Part shown: positions 49,631 to 61,918 of the stretch, piece after piece
Layout of the letters: each line of letters starts with the position of its first letter
How positions within the stretch are numbered: the stretch's first letter is position 1
Made by a program: the position numbers and the translations under genes
The notes under the pieces: generated by a model
Told to the model about the DNA's origin: nothing
Seen by the model: the letters and a program-made list of their open reading frames with translations, nothing else
Database searches by the model: none
Source: Varroa destructor
Taxonomy: Eukaryota > Arthropoda > Arachnida > Mesostigmata > Varroidae
Assembly (NCBI RefSeq): GCF_002443255.2
Contig: NW_019211460.1
Coordinates: forward strand, 26,022,882 to 26,086,881
Direction: 5' to 3'
Length of the DNA stretch: 64,000 nucleotides

Positions 49631-51807
49631 TGAGCCTCTATATCTTGAGAATTTTTACACCTCGTTATTGGCAATTGTTTATTATTTGTGATCATTTTAC
49701 AAGAGAGATTTTAGAAGAGGTCGTTTTTAAGTTAGACTACTTATCCAGTAAGCTCTATTCGAAAAATATGTATTGTCTAAAATTAATTGGAAGTACGGTA
49801 TCTATGCGACTGCATCAGACGTAATACGTCACAAGTTCGCGAAAAACCGCGTAATTGTGTCGTGTTCGACGTGGTTTCAACTTTAGAGATCGATCTGTAC
49901 GATAGTCGTCGTTATAGTAAACGATCTACGAGAACGAATCCTTTATTTAATGTTTATCCTTATAGTCAGTGAGTTAAATAAAAGCGACACTAAATAACTG
50001 CGATTGGTGCCGAATTTGCTGCGCTAGATATGATAATAAAACGAAAAAAATGTTTTGTACATTGCGTTGGAGTTTACATTTCAGTTACAACGTCTGACGT
50101 CAGTTTGTGAAATCTTGGAAAGTTATCCAAGTTCCGCGCTACGAGAAACTAAGGCATCTAAGATGCTGATTAGTTACACGGCTAAACCAGCTTCTAAAAG
50201 TACACGAATATATTTTAAGCTAAGATATAATTGAATCAATGGCCATACAAGTTATTCTATATAATGGCAGCACAGTATTACACCAAATAGATATCGTGCC
50301 AGTATATACAAATTCTGTGTCTCCTGGCAATTTTACTGCCCGCTATTTGTATCAGTATCCAATGCGAAGATCAACGTGTCTTGCTTATATTCATAGTCGA
50401 TTGAAAACTTAGCGGACTTCTGCATACTACGTAATCAATTTCCTCTTTTTCAAACGCCTCTCCAATGCCTGTAAATCAAATAGGACATTTTTTTAATATT
50501 ATTATTGTTGCACATTAAGATTATCGGTTCCTGATGATTTAAACTCGAGTTGGTTGGTACTGTTAACCGAAAAGTGTTTTTTTATGTGCAGATTGATTGT
50601 AGCAATCTGGAATAACATTAAGTCCTGTGACAAATGATTTTTCAATTACTTAGCATCAATCAGTATAGAAGCCTTAGTTGTAGATGATACGATCGGTTTA
50701 ATAAAATTTGGCATATTTCTCTTGCGACGTAACCCGCAACACTTCCATTATTTCCAAGTTTTTTTTTTTTATAAAACTTAATCTCGAAAGCAACCAGATG
50801 TGACTCAACTAGACCAGAATGGACTTATCTCGTCATTACCTATGCGCGTATCTATCTGCTAAAACGTGTATTTCTTCACAGCCTACTCCCCAGGCCTATA
50901 CTTGTTTCGCACGTGATTATCGCAAACTTCTCAGGTACGTTTGTTTTATACAAACCATTGAGGCTGAGTGTACATTTGTTTTGTATTTGTGCTATAGTTG
51001 AGACAGCATCCTCAAACGGTAAATACTATGAAAATTTGCAGGTAAATTCCATCATGTCGTGCATTATCATCATGTTAGCACCTCTATATCATGTCTTCAG
51101 AGTAAAGCTTTAACATGGGCCAACTTGATCGGCCATATCTTTTCGGTAATTAAGAACGGGTTAGGACAGCTGGTTATCAAATAGACCTTCATTTTCTATG
51201 TATGAATATATACGGCGACACCGATTATGATTAGGAGCCTCGCTTAAATTCTGCACCATAGACCCCTGAGTTCTTTTTGCTCTGTTAGTATTCAAAATTC
51301 AAAGGCGGGTGTCCCTACATGCTTCGCACAAACCGTGACGCTTTGTCCGTCTCGCAGGGTCGCATGCGACGTGTCACTTCGTATAGCAATTCTTAGATAT
51401 AACCATACCGAATCGATCACTGGTACGCCGCATGGAGGAACTTCGCTTCATTTTGGGCTTGCACAGTCGAAATCGGTTATGCGGCGCATGAGCAGGAGAT
51501 CTCTGCGTTTTTTTCTTCAAGAAGATGCAGAAAATCTCGTTGGGTCAACTGGTTGAGATGACCCGTTCGTTGACCAAAATTGGGTTTACAAATCGTGCCC
51601 CACCCATGTTTGGTGAAATCGACCGCGGAGGAGAAGAGGAGTTACAGAAAACTCGACACAACGGAACGAGCAACTCTGAAGACAATTACTTAAGAATTAT
51701 GCTGCACCTGGCACCTCGAGAAGTGGGCAATGAGACGATTGGCAGCCAATCGGTCAAGAATGTGGACAAATACAATTGTTTCATTCTTTCAGCATCAGTC
51801 GATCTTA

Positions 51808-51851
51808 ACGACATATACGTACTCATAAAGTTATGAGTACGTATATGTCGT
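51808..51851. repeat. 21-bp perfect inverted repeat with 2-base spacer
   Basis: The arms ACGACATATACGTACTCATAA (51808-51828, given here as 51808 onward; core CGACATATACGTACTCAT) and its complement (51831-51851) are separated only by AG. The arms match without error. The structure is not within a supported exon and would extrude as a cruciform. Confidence 0.95.
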
Positions 51852-54800
51852 AACGAATTAACGTAACGAAGACATGACCATTATGTAGAGTCGTTCTGTG
51901 ACTATAAGGCATTAATTAGTGGGAATTTCGTACCTGACATAAAATCACAAACCGACAGAACAATCAGCTGATTGAAATACATTGTGTTACGCGTACATAT
52001 ATACACTCATGATTCACACATTCGTTGGAAGTGCTGTAGTAGTTATGTATATTGACCTTTTTCCTGCTTTCCATCCGTTCAGATAGGCGTACGCGTCAAA
52101 ACTATTTATGACGATATTACATTTGTAACAGTCAATTAACTAAGTAGTCGTCGCAGTGTTGTCTGTCGGTACCCATGGTTCATCCTGCGTTGTTTAAAGC
52201 CCAGTAACGGATTGGCGTTTACCACTGACACGCTCTCCACATAGTGGTTATCGCCCTGTTGACACCGGGGGCATCGACCCTTGCACTGGCCGAACTGCAT
52301 AATCAAAATAAAGAACAGGCAGTTGAGGCGACTGTCAGCATCACATTACGCCGTCACAGCTGTTGACGCTGGCTCAAATCCATGTCATGCGTATATGGAC
52401 TGTGATTCAAGGAAGTTAAAATCTATTATATAAAAGCACAGAAGTTGATGACTCACTGCAGAACTTTGATGATAATATAAATAAAGCAAGGGTGATCCTT
52501 GTTTGGGGTTGGTTAAAAAAAGTACGCTGAGGAGAAGAAGCTATGGAGGAAGATCAACAGCAAGAGGTATTCCCCTTTGTTCGTGCTCCGTTCATGTTTA
52601 CCTTCGTACCTGTGAAAGGTAGCAGTGAAAGAAAAAGTTGGCAGAGTCAGCATGGCTGATCTCATTCGCAACCGGTTTTTAACTTTACGCTACTTTAGCC
52701 GTAAAAAATACAAATAAATAAAAACTTCGATGTACATATAACAATAGATGAGCCTGTAACGTTGAGCGCAGATGCTGAATTTGGCGGATGTCTGGTAAAG
52801 CACTGTCGTCTACATCAGTGTAAAACCTCAAGCTTCCTTTCTGACGGACATAGGACAAACAAAAATGACGACTCTTACCTACGTAAGACTGTGTTAGGGA
52901 GCTCATTATTACATTAAAGCGTACTATGCTTAGGTGTACATGGGGCGAAAACGGATATGCCACGAACCCGTGAGTCTATATAGCGTGCGTCTTTCCGCAT
53001 ACGGTGAGATGTCTCGTAGGTTAAAGCAGATGCATATCATTATGACTGTTTGTATATTGATGCGAAACGTATTGTATGGAAATTCAACTTAGAGTCCGTA
53101 CCTGATACACAGAACGCTATGAGATCGAAAACGATAAGTAAAACCTAATTTCATGTTTTCCCTGGAGCATGGCCCGTTTAATACGTTTGTCGACGATAGC
53201 AATTAAAAATGGTGAGTGAGAAACGGCAGAAAAGTGTAAGTGTGCCTTACCTATAAACTTTTTTTGTGTGACAAGCCGTATGCAATCTTGACCGGTTGCA
53301 CTCGAATGGCTAACACGGCAGAAATGCATCTTAACACTGACATAGAACATAGTTGAAGACATTGCAACTGAGCGTGATTGGCACGAAAGGAATAAATGTT
53401 GCTTTTTGAAAAAGTCTGATATCGTCATACGATCTAACGCCTGCTGCAGGTCTTCTTTCGCGCAAGGAGTCCCACGGCCCAAGCGGAACAGATAAGAATA
53501 TACAATATTTTAGTATTACCTAAAACAATTCAAACAACTCTCACGTGATTGGATTAGATGTATCATTTTACCTGTAATGGATTCCAACACTCAATTATCT
53601 CTTCACTGTACTCCGTACTGAGAAGGTGTTTCGCAGTTTTTCTTACTGATGATGCTCACCGTATATACCAACTTTCACTGTACAAACTTTCCAAGCTTTC
53701 TTTTTCGAGCGGTCCCCGATCAGTTTCCTTTGGTCCTATGCCCCTTTTACGACAAAAATCGCCATATCACACAAAAATCAATACAAATCGCAATGTACGG
53801 TTAATCTCGTTGATTAGCTGACGCTAAGCGAGGCGTTATCGGCGAACTGTCGGAGAGCTGGCAACCCTCACTCACCTATTTTGATTTTTGAGAAGCCGGT
53901 TACGGTATAAGTTTGAAGGATAAAACACATAGTTTAGAGATCGCTGCCGTCGACGTCGGCGCCGTTACAGGTTATCAGATTAAGCGGCCGCCCATGTTGT
54001 CTACCAGGCCATTAATGAGACCAGCCCCACGCCATCTCTATTCACCAGGTAATGGCACTACATTTTACGTGATAAATCCGTCAGTGAATAGCTTCTTGGT
54101 GATGCATCTACGCTGGAAAAGAGCATTCAAGGCCAGAAATCTAGGTCTCTATGTATATCACCACAGCTTGGTTCTATATGTTGCGGATATGAGGAATACT
54201 CAGGCATGAAACGTACTAATTATAAGAATTTACTATTTGGTCGAACTTCATATGGTCTGCTATATCTGCAAGCAGAAATCTCGGTTGCTTTCGTCAATTC
54301 AAAGGAGAAATATATTTTTTCTTTTAATGTGAACGTTGGATCAGACAGCCTACCTTATAAGAAAACAGAGCTTACCATATTGCCAATAATACATTTTCTA
54401 TAGCGTAACAGGTGCGTATGGCTATCGTAGATCGGACGCTGGTCGACTTCTTTTTTCCACTAGTAGATTCCTGTCAGTGAACTATACGTAAGACGTGCTA
54501 GAACTAACAGTACGTCAACAACGTTATCAACAAAAGTATTATAATCTCGATCCAGCCAAAGAAATCTTTGCCACCGGGTGGCGAGCATCACAATAAATAA
54601 ACACAAATATTTATTGTATTGCATGAGTATAACATGTTATATAGCAGTATTATACAGTTACTAATACTGCAGACTGACTCGATATTCGTTATCATAACGT
54701 ATAACAGATATGTAACGTGTAGGAATATTGATGGAACGAAATCGGAAAGAAAAAAAATAGGGTTGTATAAAATAAGAATCGTCGTTTTCGTCTGTAGAAA

Positions 54801-56336
54801 TCACGGTATCGATGAACATTATAGTGTGAAGCTATTGCACAATATACCTAAATAAGCAATGCAGATTATCGTCATAGGTAGCCATTAGGGCATGTAAAAT
54901 TCAAGGACGAACGGAAACATCTTTCTACCATTCTTGCTAATAAAGTTTACAATGTCGCTCTTCAAGACCCTGTATGCGTCACTGTTTGCATCAGAGTAAT
55001 TGTTAATGAATGTCCAAATCAGCGGCGTAACGGATGACAGCAGACAATTATTTGTATATTTTCAGCTGCGCAAATGGCCAGTTCCTAGTATCGTTGTTGT
55101 GCTAGCTAAAGCCTGGCTCCTCAAGATAACTCCTGATTATGGCTGGATCGATGTTTGAACTAGCGTGTATTGGTGTAGGCCTGCACTGATTCACCTAAAG
55201 AGACGTGTAAGCAACAGCACTTCGGTCATGCTGTGTGTTCCATTTTTAAGCCGTTGCAAGCAAAAAATATTTTATGCGGATACTTTCGTCGCCATAGAAA
55301 CAGACGACAACAAGAGTTTGAGCAAAACAGTGTCCTGCTATGTCAAGGCTATTCATTCGTTGATTTGGGTAGCACCGAGATTGATTTCCAACTGCGGTTG
55401 TGGTACAATGACGCCTCCACCACTTCTAGTTTATCTTATCTTATTCACGGCCAATCTAATGTCCTAGTAAATTCCCAAATGTGTCGCGAAAATTTCTGGT
55501 AATTGTATATTACCACACCTGGTGCATTCGGTTTTTTTTTTAAATTAACGCTCCATTGATAGTCGACGTGGGACGATCGCGTGGGCGGTAGGTTCGATAG
55601 GTGCCCCATGCTAATGACTGATCATTTAATTTTATTGTCTCGCAGTCTTCGCCTGATTCCTAGATGGACAGATGGCATCGAAGCAATTGTTAATTTGCTT
55701 TTGAATTTAGTTTTGTTCTTGCGGTCGCCATTGTCCATCAGCAGGATCATCCCAAAGATATTTGCATGTTTCGTGGATTAAAGCCAGTGATGTTATTACG
55801 GTTCTGACATCACCAGGCTGTTTTCCATGATCAGATGCCTGTTTCGCCTGTACACATTTTTAAGGGGATTGCTGTTTGTCGCGGAAGATTACTTTTATTT
55901 CTCTACTTTTTCGGAGAATAGTATCCCCAGTTGTCGATTGGCAACATCAGCCGTTCGTGATTATTCCAGTGCCGTTATGATTGTCGTCACTGGTCCATAA
56001 ACACTTCAGCCCTTACATATAGATCTATCCACAGGACTAGAGAAAACACAAGATTGCCAGTCACTGCCCAGTTCCGGCTTTGTGTTGTTTCTCGGCTGGA
56101 GAAATCTTCCTCCATTAGTTCAAATTTACACTTGCCAATAGCGTACTTGCATTCGTTATAATCTTCCGCTATCTAGCCATGTTCTACCGATCACCTATGA
56201 AATACTCTTCAAGCCACGAACAGGCACGTACAGCGACGAATCGGAGTGCGCCAACGAAACTTTGTATGTTATGGTACTCTCACAGATGAACTGGTTGAAG
56301 TAGCGATTGGTTTAATGGTAAAGATATATATAATCT

Positions 56337-56525
56337 TTGCGAAAACTCAGCGACGAGGGAAAAGAGCCTCCGACGGCGGCGGGAACAACAGCGGAATCAA
56401 CAGGAATCGCACACAGAATCTGGGCTCTGGTATCTGGGACAGCACTTGGTGCTATTGTTATTGTTGCTTCTGCTCAGCTGAGCTGTCTAAGCTGTACAAC
56501 AACAACAAAATATAAACAGCAATCT
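56337..56525 (+). CDS. Candidate exon with membrane segment
   Basis: An open frame runs into CAATCT|GTAAGC (donor at 56526). The peptide is polar at first (LSDEGKEPPTAAGTTAES), then has a hydrophobic span, IWALVSGTALGAIVIVASA, then a Cys/Thr-rich tail. It resembles a short single-pass membrane protein segment. There is no in-frame ATG; a possible acceptor is ACTCAG near 56350. It sits at the left edge of a GC-rich island. Confidence 0.28.
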
Positions 56526-56559
56526 GTAAGCTAGCAGTAATAATATTAATCGTAGAGCC

Positions 56560-56890
56560 AAGCAGCAAGTCACCCAATTCGGTAACGCGGGCGGTCGCTG
56601 TTGGGGGTCGGCGGTCGGTCAGTCGGACATCTCGACATGAAGGCGGGCGAACGGGACAAGTCGAAGTGAAAGTCTGCTCGAATTCTGATTACGCTTCTCA
56701 TTCTTCTTCTGAAGTGCACGCACACGAATTGACGCGGAGCAGACGACGAAGATCGCCATTTTCTACAGCCATGTGGCTATGGCTGCTCCGGTAATAAAGG
56801 CAGCACCGTTGCTGGTCGCCAGTGGTAGATGTCATTTGATGTCCTGCAACGGTCGGTTCGCCCTACTGATGGAACAGTGATGTTCGTTGG
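56560..56890. promoter_or_regulatory. GC-rich promoter-like island
   Basis: Strong local GC and CpG enrichment. On the minus strand, GAAAATGGCGAT near 56760 resembles a YY1-type start-site element that also supplies an ATG opening a 45-codon frame. The same core occurs in the island near 27.05 kb. I infer a promoter, orientation uncertain. Confidence 0.3.
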
Positions 56891-57004
56891 AACTAACCGG
56901 CTTGGCAATTTTTCCTATAATACATAGTACAAAAATCAGCGACACACTTGAGCAATATATAGTCAGTCGACCCGTAAAATTTGAATCTATCTTCATATGC
57001 TTAC

Positions 57005-57272
57005 CACAACACTATCAATGGATTCTTGGGGCAGCGTACTTTACTGCTTGCTACTTGTTGTAATGTATCGGTTGTGGCAGTATTTGTAAGTAGCCAAAGT
57101 GGATCAGCGGTGACGGACCGGGACAGCGCAAAATCAACACGATGGAGACCTCGCGTGTGACTCCAACCAATGTGGCCGTTGTTACTGCCGTATTCACAGC
57201 TATTTTCTGTCGAAGCTTTCGTTTTCACCTTGCCCGTTGCCCGCTTTCCGTTCCATACAATCGCTTTTTTTG
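57005..57272 (-). CDS. Candidate internal exon, minus strand
   Basis: Minus-strand acceptor CTTGTTTTTTTTAG at 57273/57274 and donor TTGTG|GTAAGC at 57003/57004 bound a fully open 268-base exon, entering in phase 1 and leaving in phase 2. The peptide starts basic (GKRATGKVKTKAS), then is mixed polar (HTRGLHRVDFALSRSVTADP). Both splice signals are strong, which makes this one of the better exon candidates in the right half. No domain is recognised and no partner exons are fixed. Confidence 0.42.
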
Positions 57273-58991
57273 CTAAAAAAAACAAGCAGTTTTACAATAA
57301 ATAATCGAATTAGCGGAAAGATGCATATTTAGACGAAACCCTCCCATAGGTTAATCCGGGCCATAAGTAGAAACAAAAAAGAAGTTGAGCGATATATATC
57401 TATATGTTGCTTATCACTGATGATAGCTTATGTAAACAAATAGGCGTCTAGTTATCGACGGTCCGGGATGGCTGAAATAATGTCAGAGTAATCCACGGGC
57501 TATGCGGATGGTAAGGACGCATTATACATACATGGTTATGGATCAACCTGACCACAAACCATTTGCTCGTGAACGGACGGCCTGTCTAGCTAAATACCTT
57601 TATTTTGCTTATTAGCACATTTTTCTAACATCGAAGCTAGAAAACCTTAGCAGGAATTATCCTCTTTCTGCCAGTGGTCTTCCCTGTTCTACTTGTAAAT
57701 GTAATTGTGTTACTCCTGCTGTTACTGAAACGATATCTATCTACTGCGGGAAACTGACGATTTCGACAACAATAATCGTAGATTACGCCGCTTAAATGAA
57801 TACACAAATAATAAATCTTCCTTAGTCTCAAGCAAATTTGCGACGTTCGTTAGTAGATACTAGATAACCAGAGGGAACATAAACGGCTGTTTCTTCCGTT
57901 TCGTGTCACATCGGCGACATGCCTTATAAACGTCGCGAGCAAGCAGTTCATTTTCGTTATCTAGGCAACATTGTTAATTTCGGGAAAATAAGACAGCTTC
58001 TAAGTACGGATAGGGACGACCTCTAGACTAAGGACACATAGCTACAAAAACGAAGAATGACACAGGCCGTATTCTGGTTTGTTTGATACATTTAGAGCGA
58101 GCATCCATATCGACAAGGGGCACAAGCGAGAAACTGCTCATCCAGAACATTGGTACTACAGGGCCTGTCGCTGCGACTGCATCTAGCAAATCTGAGTTTT
58201 TCGTTATCTCGAAATTGAATTTCTCTCTTTGGTGTCATTAATAGGTACAAGTTCTACATGAAGCCGTTGTCGGTGCCGCTCTTCAGCAAACTGCCCTTCG
58301 ACGCCATAATTGTACTAACTGAATTTACTTGCATTGACAATCAGTATAAGCTTATAGTGCATTAATACAATATCCGTAGGAAAGAAGATACGTCTTACTT
58401 GACTCGTGACTAACGTCTTCTTTATACAGTCGATAGTCTAACAAGAGCTATATCATCGGTAGAAGTACTGAGGTGCTTCTTTTACTATTGCTACCATCTG
58501 AATCATCAGAATTAGTTACCCTTTAAAAAGCCCGTCGAAATAAAGAAAATACTAGTAAAACTGCTAGTTTAAAGTGTAATAAGAATATGGTCGTATACGA
58601 TGCACGTTGCCCTCAACGTCCATAAATAGCAACATGGCGGCAATCAAGGTTCTTCAGTTAATCGAAATCTGGACTCCGAAGTTCTGGCATTGCCTTTTAT
58701 TTCGGTCCCGTCCCCTCACGTACCTAATCGACAAATCCATTAAGAGGCTTTTCACTGCATATGCTATTGACAAAAACGCGCTAATTAAATTTGTCTCCAT
58801 ATTCCCATCGACATAAAGCATTGCATGCGGACGTTCGGTTATTAACCATATATGGTTGAGTCTAGGATTCTGGATCTTCATACGCCAAATTACTTATTTG
58901 ACCTATTGGCCCCCTTTTTGTCTTGCTTTCATCAGAAGTTGCTCCGCACCTTCAGCGCTTTTGCGGCCTGATAATAAAGTGCCATCTCATC

Positions 58992-59150
58992 TTATTTCGC
59001 TTTTGATGCTGATGGTGTGAGTGAAGTCCTTTTGCTACGCCGCTGATTCGGCTGCGTCGTTCGCTGGAACGTGAGATGGCCACTGGAGCAGCGTTTCTGC
59101 GATTCAAGATAATCATTCCATGGAGACCCAATGTCCACGCAGTTTATACA
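58992..59150 (-). CDS. Candidate terminal exon, minus strand
   Basis: After an acceptor ending GATGCTCAG the minus strand reads about 52 codons to TAA. The peptide is polar and basic (SSGHLTFQRTTQPNQRRSKR, then a Ser/Lys tail), typical of a disordered C terminus. The frame stays open somewhat further upstream. It lies upstream (in minus direction) of the 57005-57272 candidate but ends in a stop, so the two would belong to different transcripts. Confidence 0.25.
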   Translation of the reverse strand, partial: CINCVDIGSPWNDYLESQKRCSSGHLTFQRTTQPNQRRSKRTSLTPSASKAK

Positions 59151-60279
59151 GTACTGAGCATCGCGTGAAAGCAAAGACTTCGGAACAGTCTAGCCGACCA
59201 CTTAGAGATCTACCAGCATTTCTCCTATCTATTGGTGCTCGCGTCCGACTAGCTCAGCTGCTAGTTCTCATGGCTGTTGAGTTCTTGTTGCCGGAAAGCT
59301 CGTAGACGCCGCTGAATTGTTAAGGCTACGAAACCAGCCGGCAGCCCCTTTCTAAGGGGTACAAGCATCAAACAGGCAATAGCAAAACGGATAAACGCAT
59401 CCTAAGTATAAGTTGCACTCAACGCAATACGGCTGTTCCGCTAGCCGTAACGAACCTACCATATGACTGGCCATGCCGCTAAACCGGGGTCATTGCTATT
59501 TGTTGCTTCTGCCCCATATACAACCAATTGCTCATAAAGCTATTGCGGGGTCACCCTAGCAAAGAAATCGCTCCTTTTTGGTAGGACTATTGCAGATATT
59601 GATGCTTACTGTCACCGGGTGGTGGAATTTGTGGCGGTGGACGATGCAAACGTATATTGTATAAATGCTAGCTGCGTCGGAATTGACGCACCACTCTTCA
59701 GAAACGCTTTGAAAAGCTGCGATGCGGATTCTAATGGCCGCGATTAACACCTTTGTCCCGGTGAAGGTTACACACGGGCAAGTGACAGTGGTGGCGTATG
59801 TCCGAAGTTCTTCTTAACAACCTATAAAAGACATAGGATAAAATGCTTTTTTTACGATTAAAGAAGGATGGACTCTTTGTATGTGTAACTTATTTTGCTT
59901 TATTCAGAACAGAACAGAATAGTAAGACTAATACGACAGTGGTGACTATAAGCTCCCATAAACACATAGTAAATACTGCATCGGCACGCGTACATTGCCG
60001 ACAAATACGTCATCAGTTAGTATCTGTCGAAAGTGATATGCGTAAATCAATAGCGTAGATTTTGTGCGGCAGCATGAATGTCTTTTGAGAAAAAGACTAC
60101 ACGGTGTGGATTGCCTGATTGAGGAGAAAAGGTTCTTCAAATAGGTTGTTGACGTTTCAATACGTATAGTGACGGACACACGCAGACTGCTGGGAATAAT
60201 TTATTTTATACTTACTGTCTCCCGGTTAATTTGTATATCTTCAAAACCGTCATTCGGACAATGGCTTAAGTACTTACAG

Positions 60280-60386
60280 ATGCGCACTGCGGCGATGCTG
60301 GCACCTCAAACCTTGATGACATGTCTACAAAAAAGGACCAACTGGACGCAGATCGAGGCAAAATAAAGACGTTTCGCGGCGCATGA
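60280..60386 (+). CDS. Candidate short terminal exon
   Basis: The acceptor TAAGTACTTACAG opens a phase-1 frame of 34 codons ending TGA. The peptide is hydrophilic (SNLDDMSTKKDQLDADRGK). It fits in phase to the gene B signal-peptide exon as an alternative end, but it is 39 kb away and short. Chance is quite possible. Confidence 0.2.
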
Positions 60387-61704
60387 AAGGATGGATTGCA
60401 TCGTGTCAGCCATACCCTATAATTCTCAGTGGTTTGGTGACTTAGCACAATGTTCGAGTGGCGTCTTAACTCATAATTTATTCTCAACGGAATATCCGCT
60501 TTCTTTATTTTATTCCTCAATGAGGTCACCTTTAAGGGGGATCAAGACGACCGGTAGAGACTCCCCCGGTACGCTGCGTTATCATTGATACAGCCATGTT
60601 CAACAAATATTGCCGTGTTCGGGAAGCTCTGAGGCAAAAATGTATTGGTTGCATGTTAGCTAAACCGCACAATATCGTTGGCTTTATTTTACTGTGCAAA
60701 TTTCACAACGCGAGCACTTGTGCATACGCGTCTTCATCTTAGCGGGACAATTGAAGCTAATGGGGAACTTCGCCTTGCCTCGAGGAACATTTTTTGCCGC
60801 TATTTGCATGGGAACAAAATTAGATTGTTGCCTACAATGCAAATTTTAAAATAACAAAAAATGACATCTACTACCGTAACATTTCTAGCTGTCTATAAGA
60901 AGGGACCTATTTGGCTAATCTGTTTCTTCAATTGTTATTTGACTATATATATCCGATCCGTCTGATTCCCGTCAACGATACTGTGAACAGAACTAGCAAT
61001 AATAAAAAGAAGTAGCGATGTCGAACCATTGGCAAAAAATAATAGTTGGCATATATCTCATTATTTATAATAGGGTAATCTAGCTGATTCCAACTTACTA
61101 TTGTGAGCTACAATCATTTGTATTAATGCTGCTATACTGTAGAGTCACCAGCCGATGCTACTGTGTAGGCTAAAGGCCAAGGCCAGCATGTTGAGTCTGT
61201 TCACAAGGTCACGTAAGGATAAATCGCCGTCGTCGAAACAGGCTCGGCATTGGATCGAATTCTAACGCCGAGTATCGCTCGATAAAAACGGCGAATCTAC
61301 GATTCACAGCTGAAAATACTTGCTGTTCAATTAATAGGATATTCCTTATTCTTAAGGGCTGATGTGTTGTTCAGAAATTAGACAATACAAAGTTTTAAGG
61401 GTCAAATATATGTCGCTCTTTTTAGTGCACAAAATGGTACATAGAAATTATGCCATTGATGCATTTTGCTCATGAAGACAAACATGTTAGAATAGAATTT
61501 ATATCAGATCAAGCCAACAAAAAGAACTTTTCCAGACAAATCGGATTATGATAACCGTAAATTGACGCCACAAGTGGTAACGATAATATAGCAACTAATT
61601 ATCCGGTAAACAAAATCTTAGGATTTCAAAGTGTGATTCAAATATTCTATATAGTTCGCAATGCCAAACGTGTATGATGCACTGACATTATACGAGTTGC
61701 GGTG

Positions 61705-61884
61705 ATGGTAAGCCCAAGTGGGCGGGGCGGGGCGGGGGGCAATCAACCTTATTGCTCAGTCGCTGCTAGACTTCTTGACGATGACGTCCATTCGTTGCTT
61801 GCAGTTAGCGAGGTTCAGCACGATTTGCAAAAGCAAACGCCACAAGCTGTTTACTTGTCTGAGATGGTCACCGGAAAGCCTTGA
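61705..61884 (+). CDS. Small open frame downstream of a GC tract
   Basis: ATG at 61705 begins a 59-codon frame: a Gly/Arg-rich start made by the G-rich repeat, then a more protein-like part (RLLDDDVHSLLAVSEVQHDL, ending VTGKP). The G-rich codons mean the start may be accidental. ATG|GTAAGC at the start also resembles a donor. Unidentified. Confidence 0.28.
   Translation: MVSPSGRGGAGGNQPYCSVAARLLDDDVHSLLAVSEVQHDLQKQTPQAVYLSEMVTGKP
61718..61740 (+). repeat. GGGGC-type G-quadruplex tract
   Basis: Four G-runs separated by single C (GGG C GGGG C GGGG C GGGGGG) meet the standard quadruplex pattern and also form overlapping Sp1-type GC boxes. Confidence 0.9.
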
Positions 61885-61918
61885 CTTACTACAGGACCCC
61901 AGCATTATCTATGTCTGA

